Assembly (NCBI GenBank): GCA_018382295.1
Contig: JAGZQF010000018.1
Coordinates: forward strand, 1-30,168
Origin: Collinsella sp.
GTDB taxonomy: Bacteria > Actinomycetota > Coriobacteriia > Coriobacteriales > Coriobacteriaceae
DNA length: 30,168 nucleotides
Direction of reading: 5' to 3'
Part shown: in pieces, positions 17,343-24,247 of the stretch
How positions within the stretch are numbered: the first letter of the stretch is position 1
How the letters are laid out: each line of letters starts with the position of its first letter
Made by a program: the position numbers and the translations under genes
The notes under the pieces: generated by a model
Databases searched by the model: none
The model's input: only the letters and a program-made list of their open reading frames with translations
Told to the model about the DNA's origin: nothing

Positions 17343-17382
17343 TAAAACGTTTGACTAACCCAAGCGAAAACCCTGCTATCCT
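17343..17382 (+). promoter_or_regulatory. candidate promoter and cre-like operator of the sialic acid operon
   Basis: After uvrC the sequence becomes AT-rich. TAAAACGTTT at 17343-17352 is a near palindrome with a central CG, as in LacI/GalR-family operators. It touches TTGACT at 17351-17356, a good -35 hexamer. Possible -10 elements are TATCCT at 17377-17382 with an upstream TG (20-bp spacing, too long) or TGCTAT at 17374-17379 (17-bp spacing, poor sequence). The promoter is therefore probable in position but not resolved. If correct, a repressor at the palindrome would block polymerase at the -35 box. Confidence 0.42.
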
Positions 17383-17409
17383 GCGGGTTGACGAAGACTG
17401 ATATCTCAC

Positions 17410-17504
17410 CTCGCCGATACATACTGTCTGGCGAATCATTTGTCAATGAATTCGGTGAACGGTAGTAAATACCGTTCAAGCGTATGTATGTATCGGTCGC
17501 CGAG
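17410..17504 (+). ncRNA. candidate structured leader RNA (three-way junction)
   Basis: This stretch folds by eye into three helices. P1 is a perfect 11-bp stem (17414-17424 with 17486-17496), extendable by CTCG/CGAG (17410-17413 with 17501-17504). P2 pairs 17433-17440 with 17445-17453 around a TGTC loop, with one bulged A. P3 is a perfect 9-bp stem (17456-17464, TGAACGGTA, with 17470-17478) around GTAAA. P2 and P3 are nested inside P1, with 8, 2 and 7 bases at the junctions. This topology is typical of riboswitch aptamers, but no known class was recognised. The same repeats could also be DNA operators: P3 alone is a 23-bp dyad. It lies in a 364-base gap before the binding-protein gene. Confidence 0.5.
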
Positions 17505-17508
17505 CGCG

Positions 17509-17610
17509 GCACCTCAGTTGGGTTCGTCGGTAGGTAAGGTATATATCGTCCGCAAGTTGCGCGGGGGCACGTCTAGGTGCTCCCGAGTAAGATTCTCTAT
17601 TGATAGGAGA
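17509..17610 (+). promoter_or_regulatory. possible expression platform: hairpin, competing pairing and Shine-Dalgarno stem
   Basis: Between the junction RNA and the start codon, 17563-17570 pairs with 17577-17584 (GGGGGCAC/GTGCTCCC, one wobble). The 3' side of this stem can instead pair with 17509-17514 (GCACCT with AGGTGC at 17575-17580), so the two helices exclude each other. A short stem then pairs 17594-17598 (TCTCT) with the AGGAGA ribosome site at 17605-17610, with one bulged base. There is no U tract, so any switch would act on translation rather than termination. This is inference from base complementarity only. Confidence 0.35.
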
Positions 17611-17614
17611 AGAC

Positions 17615-19228
17615 ATGGCCATCATCAACAAGGGTATGTCCAGGCGTTCGTTCCTCGGCCTCACCGGCAGCGTCGCTGCTGTCGCCGGCCTTGGTCTCAC
17701 TGGCTGCGGTGGCAGCTCTAGCGACGAGGGTTCCGCTTCCGGCTCCACCGATTCCGCCAACCGTGGCGGCGGCGTGATCACCGCTGGTTCCGCTTACGCT
17801 CCGTCCAGCTTCGATCCCGCCAGCACCGGCTCCGCTGTGGGCCTGGGTGCTAACTGGCACGTCGTCGAGGGCCTCTACGGCATCGATTACCACGACTACA
17901 GCACCTTCAACGAGCTCGCCACCGACGATCCCAAGTCTGTGGACGACACCACTTTCGAGGTCACCATCCGCAAGGGCGCCAAGTTCTCCGATGGCACCGA
18001 GGTCACCGCTGACGATGTCGTTGCCTCCTACACCGCTTGTGCCGCTTCCGCTACCTATGCTCCGTTCTTCCAGCCCTTCGAGTCCATCGAGGCCAAGGAC
18101 GCCAGCACCGTGACGGTCAAGACTAAGGTCCCCAACTTCTCCCTGCTCAAGGATCGTCTGGCCATCGTCCGCGTTACCCCGGCCACCCAGACCGAGGAGG
18201 ATCGCGCCAAGCAGCCGATCGGTTCCGGCCCCTGGATGTACGACTCTATCTCCGATACCGAGATCACCCTGGTTCCCAACCCCGAGTACAACGGTGAGTA
18301 TGCTGCCGAGGATAAGAAGATCCAGTACAGCATCCTGACCGACCCCACCGCTCGCGTTACCGCTCAGCAGGAGGGCTCCACGCTCGTTATGGAGCTCGTT
18401 ACCGCTGACGCCGTCGACCAGCTCGAGAGCGCCGGCTGCAAGATCGATAACGTTCAGGGTTTCGGCACCCGCTTCATCATGTTCAACGTCGCCAAGGAGC
18501 CTTGGAACAACGTCAAGGTCCGTCAGGCTGTCATGTATGCGCTCGACACCGAGAAGATGGTCAGCAACACCTTCGCCGGCCTTGCCACCGCTGCCAGCTG
18601 CTACCTGCCCAAGAGCTTCACCAACTATCATGAGGCTTCCACGGTGTACAAGACCGACGCCAAGAAGGCTAAGAAGCTCATCGAGGAGTCTGGCATCACC
18701 CCGGGTGCCATCACCCTGCGCACCACCGACAACGAGCAGATTAAGGGCATGGCCGCCCAGGTCAAGAACGACCTCGACGCTCTCGGCTTCGATGTGACCA
18801 TCCAGACCGATACCTCGCCGGCCACCTACGCTGCCATCGACGGCGGCGAGGCCTACGATATCCTCCTTGCCCCTGGCGATCCTTCCTGCTTCGGCGCCGA
18901 CCCCGACCTGCTGCTCAACTGGTGGTACGGCGACAACGTCTGGATGCAGACCCGTTGCCCGTGGAAGGAGTCCGCTGAGTGGCAGAAGCTCCACAGTCTC
19001 ATGGACGAGGCTCTTGCCGCCGAGGGCGACGAGCAGCAGAAGAAGTGGAACGAGTGCTTCGACATCATTGCCGACAACGCCGTTCTGTACCCCGTTGTCC
19101 ACGTCAAGACCGTCTCCGCTTCCTGGGACGATCCGTCCACTGCGCCCAACGGCGAGGCCCTCGATGGCTTCAAGGGCATCGGCACGACGAGCATGTCCTT
19201 CAGGGGCGTTGCGACCGTCAAGGCGTAA
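17615..19228 (+). CDS. ABC transporter family-5 substrate-binding lipoprotein, probably for sialic acid
   Basis: The 537-residue protein belongs to the family-5 solute-binding proteins (DppA/OppA/SatA type, SBP_bac_5). Its N terminus has a twin-arginine motif (SRRSFLG, residues 9-15), a short hydrophobic stretch and a lipobox ending at C31 (LTGC). It should therefore be exported folded through Tat and lipid-anchored outside the membrane. A serine-rich linker follows, then the binding domain. ATG 17615 has AGGAGA four bases before it. A TTG at 17600 overlaps the ribosome site and is rejected. The strongly biased codons (mostly C-ending) suggest high expression. Family-5 proteins mainly bind peptides, but SatA of Haemophilus ducreyi binds sialic acid and the downstream nan genes favour that substrate here. 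Di- or oligopeptide binding remains possible. Confidence 0.85.
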   Translation: MAIINKGMSRRSFLGLTGSVAAVAGLGLTGCGGSSSDEGSASGSTDSANRGGGVITAGSAYAPSSFDPASTGSAVGLGANWHVVEGLYGIDYHDYSTFNELATDDPKSVDDTTFEVTIRKGAKFSDGTEVTADDVVASYTACAASATYAPFFQPFESIEAKDASTVTVKTKVPNFSLLKDRLAIVRVTPATQTEEDRAKQPIGSGPWMYDSISDTEITLVPNPEYNGEYAAEDKKIQYSILTDPTARVTAQQEGSTLVMELVTADAVDQLESAGCKIDNVQGFGTRFIMFNVAKEPWNNVKVRQAVMYALDTEKMVSNTFAGLATAASCYLPKSFTNYHEASTVYKTDAKKAKKLIEESGITPGAITLRTTDNEQIKGMAAQVKNDLDALGFDVTIQTDTSPATYAAIDGGEAYDILLAPGDPSCFGADPDLLLNWWYGDNVWMQTRCPWKESAEWQKLHSLMDEALAAEGDEQQKKWNECFDIIADNAVLYPVVHVKTVSASWDDPSTAPNGEALDGFKGIGTTSMSFRGVATVKA

Positions 19229-19290
19229 GACTCGCTTGAGTCTGTATGCAGGATGTCGGTCATTGGGGCCGTATCCTCATAGTTGAAACA

Positions 19291-19324
19291 AAGACCCGGG
19301 CGGCAACGATGTCGCTCGGGTCTT
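19291..19324 (+). terminator. intra-operon hairpin after the binding-protein gene
   Basis: A 12-bp stem with one G-T wobble pairs 19291-19302 with 19313-19324 around a 10-base loop. No T run follows. In many ABC operons such a stem after the binding-protein gene stabilises its mRNA or causes partial termination, giving excess binding protein over permease. That role is inferred. Confidence 0.6.
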
Positions 19325-19327
19325 GTA

Positions 19328-19345
19328 ATGAGTACCCGTACTCAT
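19328..19345 (+). repeat. small perfect palindrome before the permease gene
   Basis: ATGAGTA and TACTCAT (19328-19334 and 19339-19345) flank a CCCG loop. It directly follows the larger hairpin at 19291-19324 and may be a second RNA stem-loop or an operator. Function is unknown. Confidence 0.5.
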
Positions 19346-19385
19346 ATACCAGTTGGTCCTACCGACAAAAGAAAGGGGAGAGAAC

Positions 19386-20342
19386 GTGAACAACTTGCTA
19401 CGTTTGATTGGAAGGCGTCTTGTGGCGCTGCCGATCATGGCATTGGGCGTCACCGTCCTGGTGTTCTTCCTTATGTCGTTCTCCAAGACCGACCCCGCCT
19501 ACACGGCGTTGGGTGACGGTGCCTCGCCCGAGGCGGTTGCCGAGTACCATGAGAAGTATGGTCTGGACGACCCCTGGCCCGTGCGCTACGTGCGCTATAT
19601 GGGCGATTTGATCCATGGCGACATGGGCACCTATGGTGCTGCTCGCAACTCCGTTGCCAAGCGCATCTCCACGGCCCTGCCCGTCACGATGCAGCTGACC
19701 TTTATCGGTCTTGCCATCGGTGCGGTCGTTTCGTTTTTGCTCGGCGTCATCGCGGCACTGTATCGCGACAAATGGCCGGACCAAGTGATCCGCGTCTTTT
19801 CCATCGCCGGCTTGGCAACCCCGTCGTTCTGGCTTGCCGTTCTGTTGATCCTGCTGTTCTCTTCCTACCTTAAGGTGCTCCCGGCATCGGGTGCTCTGCC
19901 TCACTTCACCACGAATCCGGTTGGCTATCTGGGACGTATGATCATGCCCGCTATCGCCTTGGCATTTCCGCTGACGGGCCAGATGACTCGTATCGTGCGT
20001 ACCGCCATGGTCGAGGAGCTCGACAAGGATTATGTCCGTATGGCTCGCGGCGCCGGCGTTCCCGAGAAGGTCGTCGTCGGCATCAACGTTCTTCGCAATG
20101 CGCTGATCACCCCGGTCACCACCCTCGGTCTTAAGATCGGTTACCTCATGGGCGGCGCCGTCGTCATCGAGGTTATCTTCAACCTCCCCGGCATGGGCAC
20201 TGCGATTCTGCAGGGCGTTCAGGGCAACGAGGCGAACCTGGTTCAGGGCGTCGTTATCGTCGTTGCTCTCGCCTTCATCATCATCAACATCGTGGTTGAC
20301 ATGCTCTACCTGCTCATCAACCCGCGCATCAGGACGGTGTAG
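19386..20342 (+). CDS. ABC transporter permease, DppB/SatB type
   Basis: The 318-residue inner-membrane permease is of the DppB/OppB family, with about six transmembrane segments. The first lies at residues 10-32 and is followed by an external loop containing the family's YGLDDPW and GDMGTY segments. The cytoplasmic EAA loop reads EELDKDYVRMARGAGVPE and would contact the ATPase domains. The GTG start at 19386 has an AAGGGGAG ribosome site about five bases upstream. An earlier in-frame ATG at 19353 would include the ribosome site and is less likely. The gene lies 157 bases after the binding-protein gene, a gap filled by two hairpins, and three bases before the fused permease-ATPase gene. Confidence 0.9.
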   Translation: MNNLLRLIGRRLVALPIMALGVTVLVFFLMSFSKTDPAYTALGDGASPEAVAEYHEKYGLDDPWPVRYVRYMGDLIHGDMGTYGAARNSVAKRISTALPVTMQLTFIGLAIGAVVSFLLGVIAALYRDKWPDQVIRVFSIAGLATPSFWLAVLLILLFSSYLKVLPASGALPHFTTNPVGYLGRMIMPAIALAFPLTGQMTRIVRTAMVEELDKDYVRMARGAGVPEKVVVGINVLRNALITPVTTLGLKIGYLMGGAVVIEVIFNLPGMGTAILQGVQGNEANLVQGVVIVVALAFIIINIVVDMLYLLINPRIRTV

Positions 20343-20345
20343 ATT

Positions 20346-22361
20346 ATGGTAAAGATTCGAGAGAAGCAAACCGAGCAGCTCGAGAAGGCTGCCTCCAAGG
20401 GCCTCAAGCTCGGTGGCTGGAAGAAGATGACGTTGTCTTCTAAGATTGCCGCCGTCGTGCTGGTGCTGGTCGCCCTGACTGCGATTCTGGCGCCCCTTCT
20501 TGCCCCCTATAGCCCGGTCGAGATCTTTACGGCTCGCCAGGCTCCCGGCAACGGATTTATCTTCGGTACCGACGATAAGGGTCGCGACATTCTGTCGCGT
20601 ATGCTCTACGGTGGTCGTTACTCGCTGATTATCGGCTTTGGCGCCACCGCCATGGCTCTGGTCTGCGGCTCGGTCGTGGGCGCCCTTGCAGCGGTTTCGC
20701 GCAAGGCCGTCTCCGAGACGGTCATGCGTATCCTGGACATCATCATGTCCATCCCGGGCATCGCCCTCGCGGCCGTCTTTGTCTCCATCCTGGGCAACTC
20801 CGTGCCGTCGATCATCTTCGCCATCGGCTTTATGTACACTCCGCAGATTGCCCGTATCGTGCGCGCCAACATCGTGTCCGAGTACGGCGAGGACTATGTC
20901 CGCGCGGTCATCGTTTCCGGCGCCAAGGCTCCGTGGATTTTGATCAAGCATGTTCTGCGTAACTGCATCGCCCCGATCATGGTCTTCACCGTTACCCTGG
21001 TCGCCGACGCCATCATCTTCGAGGCCTCGCTGACCTTCATCGGCGCTGGTATCCAGGAGCCCACCGCTACCTGGGGCAACATCCTCGCCGACGCCCGCGG
21101 CGGCGTGCTCGCCGGCCGTTGGTGGCAGGCACTGTTCCCGGGCCTGGCCATCATGATCACCTGCCTGGCGCTCAACATCCTCTCCGAGGGCATTACCGAC
21201 GCCATGGCCGCTGCTCCCTCCGCCGCCCTGGATCCCACCGATTCCTCCAAGCGTCGCGAGGCCGACCTGCTGGTCTCCGACCCCGTTCGAGCCTACAAGG
21301 AGCAGGCCCAGTCCCTCTCCGCTCGCCTTGGCGCCCTGCGCGATGTCGAGCTCAAGCGTGACGATCGCCATGTGCCCGACGAGTCTGTTGAACCGATTCT
21401 CTCGGTCCGTGACTTCTGCATCCAGTTTGAGCATCACGGTGATATCAACGTCGTCGACCATGTCAACTTTGACGTCCGTCCTGGTCAGACCATGGGCCTG
21501 GTGGGCGAGTCCGGTTGCGGTAAGTCCATCACCACGCTGGCCATCATGGGCCTGACCGACGATGACGAGCACCTTTCCGGCGAGGTCCTCTGGGAGGGCC
21601 GTGACCTGCTCAAGATGAGCAAGAAGGAGTGGTTCGGCCTGCGCGGTACCGATATCGCTATGGTCTATCAGGACGCCCTGTCCTCGCTCAACCCCTCCAT
21701 GCTCATCTCTGCCCAGATGAAGCAGCTCACCAAGCGCGGCGGAACCCGCAGCGCCGAGGAGCTCCTGGAGCTCGTCGGCCTCGATCCCAAGCGCACGCTC
21801 GAGAGCTATCCGCACGAGCTTTCCGGCGGCCAGCGTCAGCGTGTCCTGATCGCTATGGCCCTTACCCGCGACCCCAAGCTGGTCATCTGCGACGAACCCA
21901 CGACCGCTCTGGACGTTACCGTCCAGAAGCAGGTCATCAAGCTGCTCAACGATCTTCAGGCCAAGCTCGGCTTTGCCATGATCTTCGTTTCGCACGACCT
22001 GGCGCTGGTCGCCGAGGTCGCCCACAACATCACGGTTATGTACGCTGGCCAGGTTATCGAGCAGGCACCCACCAAGGAGCTGCTCACTAACCCGATCCAC
22101 GAGTACACCCGCGGTCTTCTGGGTTCCGTTCTGTCCATCGAGAGCGGTTCGGGCCGCCTGCACCAGGTGCCCGGCGCCGTTCCGAGTCCGCGCGATTTCC
22201 CCAAGGGCGATCGCTTCGCGCCCCGCTCGAGCCATCCGCGTATTGGCCTGGACACCCGTCCGGTCTTCAAGCGCGTGCCCGGCACCGAGCACTTCTATTC
22301 CGAGCTCCCCGACGAGGTGCTCAAGGCAAATGGTTTGACCCCTCACGCGGAGGTGATGTAG
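20346..22361 (+). CDS. fused ABC permease (DppC type) and ATPase (DppD type)
   Basis: This 671-residue protein joins two subunits that are normally separate. Residues 1-290 form a DppC-like permease: an amphipathic N terminus, about six membrane segments, the TDDKGRDILSRMLYGGR segment and an EAA loop around 179-206 (EYGEDYVRAVIVSGAK). A charged linker (about 291-350) leads to a DppD-type ATPase with Walker A GESGCGKS at 387-394, LSGGQ at 492-496, Walker B VICDEP near 513-518 and H550, ending with the oligopeptide-transporter C-terminal extension. All catalytic motifs are intact and no frameshift is seen, so the fusion is genuine. I recall that the sialic acid transporter SatABCD has a similar permease-ATPase fusion, which would support the substrate. 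The start lacks a strong ribosome site and is probably coupled to the upstream stop. Confidence 0.92.
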   Translation: MVKIREKQTEQLEKAASKGLKLGGWKKMTLSSKIAAVVLVLVALTAILAPLLAPYSPVEIFTARQAPGNGFIFGTDDKGRDILSRMLYGGRYSLIIGFGATAMALVCGSVVGALAAVSRKAVSETVMRILDIIMSIPGIALAAVFVSILGNSVPSIIFAIGFMYTPQIARIVRANIVSEYGEDYVRAVIVSGAKAPWILIKHVLRNCIAPIMVFTVTLVADAIIFEASLTFIGAGIQEPTATWGNILADARGGVLAGRWWQALFPGLAIMITCLALNILSEGITDAMAAAPSAALDPTDSSKRREADLLVSDPVRAYKEQAQSLSARLGALRDVELKRDDRHVPDESVEPILSVRDFCIQFEHHGDINVVDHVNFDVRPGQTMGLVGESGCGKSITTLAIMGLTDDDEHLSGEVLWEGRDLLKMSKKEWFGLRGTDIAMVYQDALSSLNPSMLISAQMKQLTKRGGTRSAEELLELVGLDPKRTLESYPHELSGGQRQRVLIAMALTRDPKLVICDEPTTALDVTVQKQVIKLLNDLQAKLGFAMIFVSHDLALVAEVAHNITVMYAGQVIEQAPTKELLTNPIHEYTRGLLGSVLSIESGSGRLHQVPGAVPSPRDFPKGDRFAPRSSHPRIGLDTRPVFKRVPGTEHFYSELPDEVLKANGLTPHAEVM

Positions 22362-23189
22362 ATGAGCGAGACCGCAGTCAACGGCGTCGAGCCGATCATC
22401 TTCCTTGATGACGTCCACGTCACCTTTAGGACCCGTACCGGCTCGATTCTGCACCCCAACCTGGTTCACGCCGTCCAGGGTGTAACGATTAAGCTCATGC
22501 CCGGTCAGACGATCGGCATCGTCGGCGAGTCCGGTTGCGGTAAGTCCACCACCGCCAACGTCATGTGCGGCCTGCAGGCCCCCACGAGCGGCAAGGTCTA
22601 CTTTAAGGGCAAGGACGTTACCAAACGTACCGCCGAGGACCGTCGCCACATGGGTCGCGTCATCTCGGTCGTGTTTCAAAACCCGGCCACGGCGCTCAAC
22701 CCCCGCATGGTCGTTCGCGAGCAACTGCTCGACCCCATGCGCGTCCACAACCTGGGTACCGAGGCCGAGCAGGAGAAGCGCGTCAAAGAGCTCCTGGAGC
22801 TCACCGGTCTGCCCAGCTCCGCCGCCGAGGTTCTTCCCGGTCAGCTTTCGGGCGGCCAGCGCCAGCGCGTCGCAATTGCCCGTGCCCTGTCGCTGAACCC
22901 CGATGCCATCATCGCCGACGAGCCCACCTCGGCTCTGGACGTTTCGGTCCGCGCGCAGATTCTGAACCTGCTGACCGACCTTAAGAAGGAGCTCGGCCTG
23001 GCCATGGTGTTCATCAGCCATGACATCCAGACGGTCCGCTATATCTCTGACGACATCATCGTTATGAATGGCGGCAAGATCGTCGAGCAGGGCGAGGCCA
23101 AGCAGGTCTTCCAGCATCCCCAGGACCCCTACACCAAGATGCTGCTCGGCGCTGCGCCGTCGCTGCTGCACCCCAAGCTCGGCGAATAG
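22362..23189 (+). CDS. ABC transporter ATP-binding protein, DppF/SatD type
   Basis: The 275-residue ATPase is the second nucleotide-binding subunit of the importer, pairing with the ATPase half of the fused protein. It has Walker A GESGCGKST (about residues 55-63), the Q-loop VVFQNPATALNPR, signature LSGGQRQRVAIARAL and Walker B AIIADEPTSALD. It is shorter than many DppF proteins because the C-terminal oligopeptide extension is trimmed. Its ATG directly follows the stop of the fusion gene, with a GGAGGTGAT ribosome site in the end of that gene, so the two are coupled. A hairpin separates it from the esterase genes. Confidence 0.92.
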   Translation: MSETAVNGVEPIIFLDDVHVTFRTRTGSILHPNLVHAVQGVTIKLMPGQTIGIVGESGCGKSTTANVMCGLQAPTSGKVYFKGKDVTKRTAEDRRHMGRVISVVFQNPATALNPRMVVREQLLDPMRVHNLGTEAEQEKRVKELLELTGLPSSAAEVLPGQLSGGQRQRVAIARALSLNPDAIIADEPTSALDVSVRAQILNLLTDLKKELGLAMVFISHDIQTVRYISDDIIVMNGGKIVEQGEAKQVFQHPQDPYTKMLLGAAPSLLHPKLGE

Positions 23190-23205
23190 CCTCGCTTTCC
23201 CTCCC

Positions 23206-23233
23206 GTGCGCCCGGTTCCCTTGCCGGGCGCAC
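23206..23233 (+). terminator. intra-operon hairpin after the transporter genes
   Basis: A perfect 10-bp GC-rich stem pairs 23206-23215 (GTGCGCCCGG) with 23224-23233 around an 8-base loop. No T tract follows, so it is probably a partial terminator or an mRNA-processing and stability element that divides the transport genes from the enzymes. Confidence 0.6.
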
Positions 23234-23269
23234 CTCCGTTGCGATTTCGAAAGGTTGGGTTCACGAGCC

Positions 23270-24247
23270 ATGCCAAGTGCTCAGGAGCTACAACATCAAT
23301 TTGGTGAATATCGAGGCGCCATGCCCCGTCCATCAGATTTCGATCTCTTTTGGAAGGATCGCATGGCCGAGGCCGACGCCGTCGGGCTTGACTATGCGAT
23401 CGACACGGCATCGGTCACCGATGCCGCGACCTGCCAACTTTTCGACCTCTGGTATACCGGCATGTGTGGCGCTCGCCTGCATGCCAAGTACCTTAAACCC
23501 GTCTCGGACGAGCCCGTGCCATTGGTGCTTCAGTTCCATGGGTATCCGGGTGCAAGCCGCAGCTGGTTTGAGCAGGCGTCGTTTGCGGGCATGGGCATGG
23601 CACTCATCGCCCTCGACTGCCCCGGCCAAGGAGGTCCCTCCGAGGACATTGGTGGATTTGAGGGCACAACGGTTGCCGGGCATATCGTCGCCGGCATCGA
23701 CGGCGACCCGGCCAACCTCTACTATGTCCGCTTGCACCAAGATATTCGCATCCTGTGCCGTATTGTTCGCGAGCTCGAGGGCATCGATCTTTCCCGTGTG
23801 TTTGTGAACGGCGCGTCGCAGGGTGGTGGTTTGGGCATTGCGACCTGTGCGCTTAACAGCGAGCTTATCAATCGTGCCGCCATCCTCTATCCCTTCCTGT
23901 CAGATTTCCGCCTAGTCTGGGATTTGGATGCAGACGACATTGCCTACGAGGGCCTGCGCTATTGGTCTCGCTGGTTTGACGAGGACTCGACTCGTATTGA
24001 CGAAGCCTATGCCAAGCTGGCGTACTTCGATTCCAAGAACTTTGCCCCTATGGTCAAATGCCCCGTGCTGTTTGGCACCGGCACAGCCGATATCGTCTGC
24101 CCGCCAGCGACGCAGTTTGCGGTCTATAACAACCTGACCTGCGAAAAGCGTCATGAGTTCTTTGAAGGCTTTGGCCACGAGGAGATTCAGGATTTTGACG
24201 ATCTGATCATTCCGTTTTTCTGCAAGGGAGGGGAGGCTCATGTCTAA
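23270..24247 (+). CDS. AXE1-family acetylesterase, possible sialate O-acetylesterase
   Basis: The 325-residue protein is an alpha/beta hydrolase of the AXE1 family (acetylxylan esterase/cephalosporin-C deacetylase). The usual N terminus with YRG.MPRPSDFDLFW is present. The catalytic triad can be placed: S183 in GASQGGGL, D274 in GTADIVCPP and H303 in FGHEE. No signal peptide is seen, so it acts in the cytoplasm. AXE1 enzymes remove acetyl groups from sugars. Its place between a sialic acid-type importer and the lyase suggests removal of O-acetyl groups from imported sialic acids, which is inferred. ATG 23270 fits the family N terminus, although its GAAAGG site is 15 bases away. The TTG at 23255 is too close to that site. 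The next gene overlaps it by eight bases. Confidence 0.88.
   Translation: MPSAQELQHQFGEYRGAMPRPSDFDLFWKDRMAEADAVGLDYAIDTASVTDAATCQLFDLWYTGMCGARLHAKYLKPVSDEPVPLVLQFHGYPGASRSWFEQASFAGMGMALIALDCPGQGGPSEDIGGFEGTTVAGHIVAGIDGDPANLYYVRLHQDIRILCRIVRELEGIDLSRVFVNGASQGGGLGIATCALNSELINRAAILYPFLSDFRLVWDLDADDIAYEGLRYWSRWFDEDSTRIDEAYAKLAYFDSKNFAPMVKCPVLFGTGTADIVCPPATQFAVYNNLTCEKRHEFFEGFGHEEIQDFDDLIIPFFCKGGEAHV

Noticed and set aside
17597..19102. Minus-strand open frame of 501 codons opposite the binding-protein gene
   Set aside because: Its Gly/Leu/Val-rich low-complexity translation is an antisense shadow of a highly codon-biased gene.
19398..23411. Very long minus-strand open frame (1337 codons) opposite the transporter genes
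   Set aside because: It mirrors three well-supported plus-strand ABC genes whose strong C-ending codon bias removes stops on the opposite strand. Its translation is rich in Asp, Gly, His and Asn without any recognisable domain, and it has no ribosome site.
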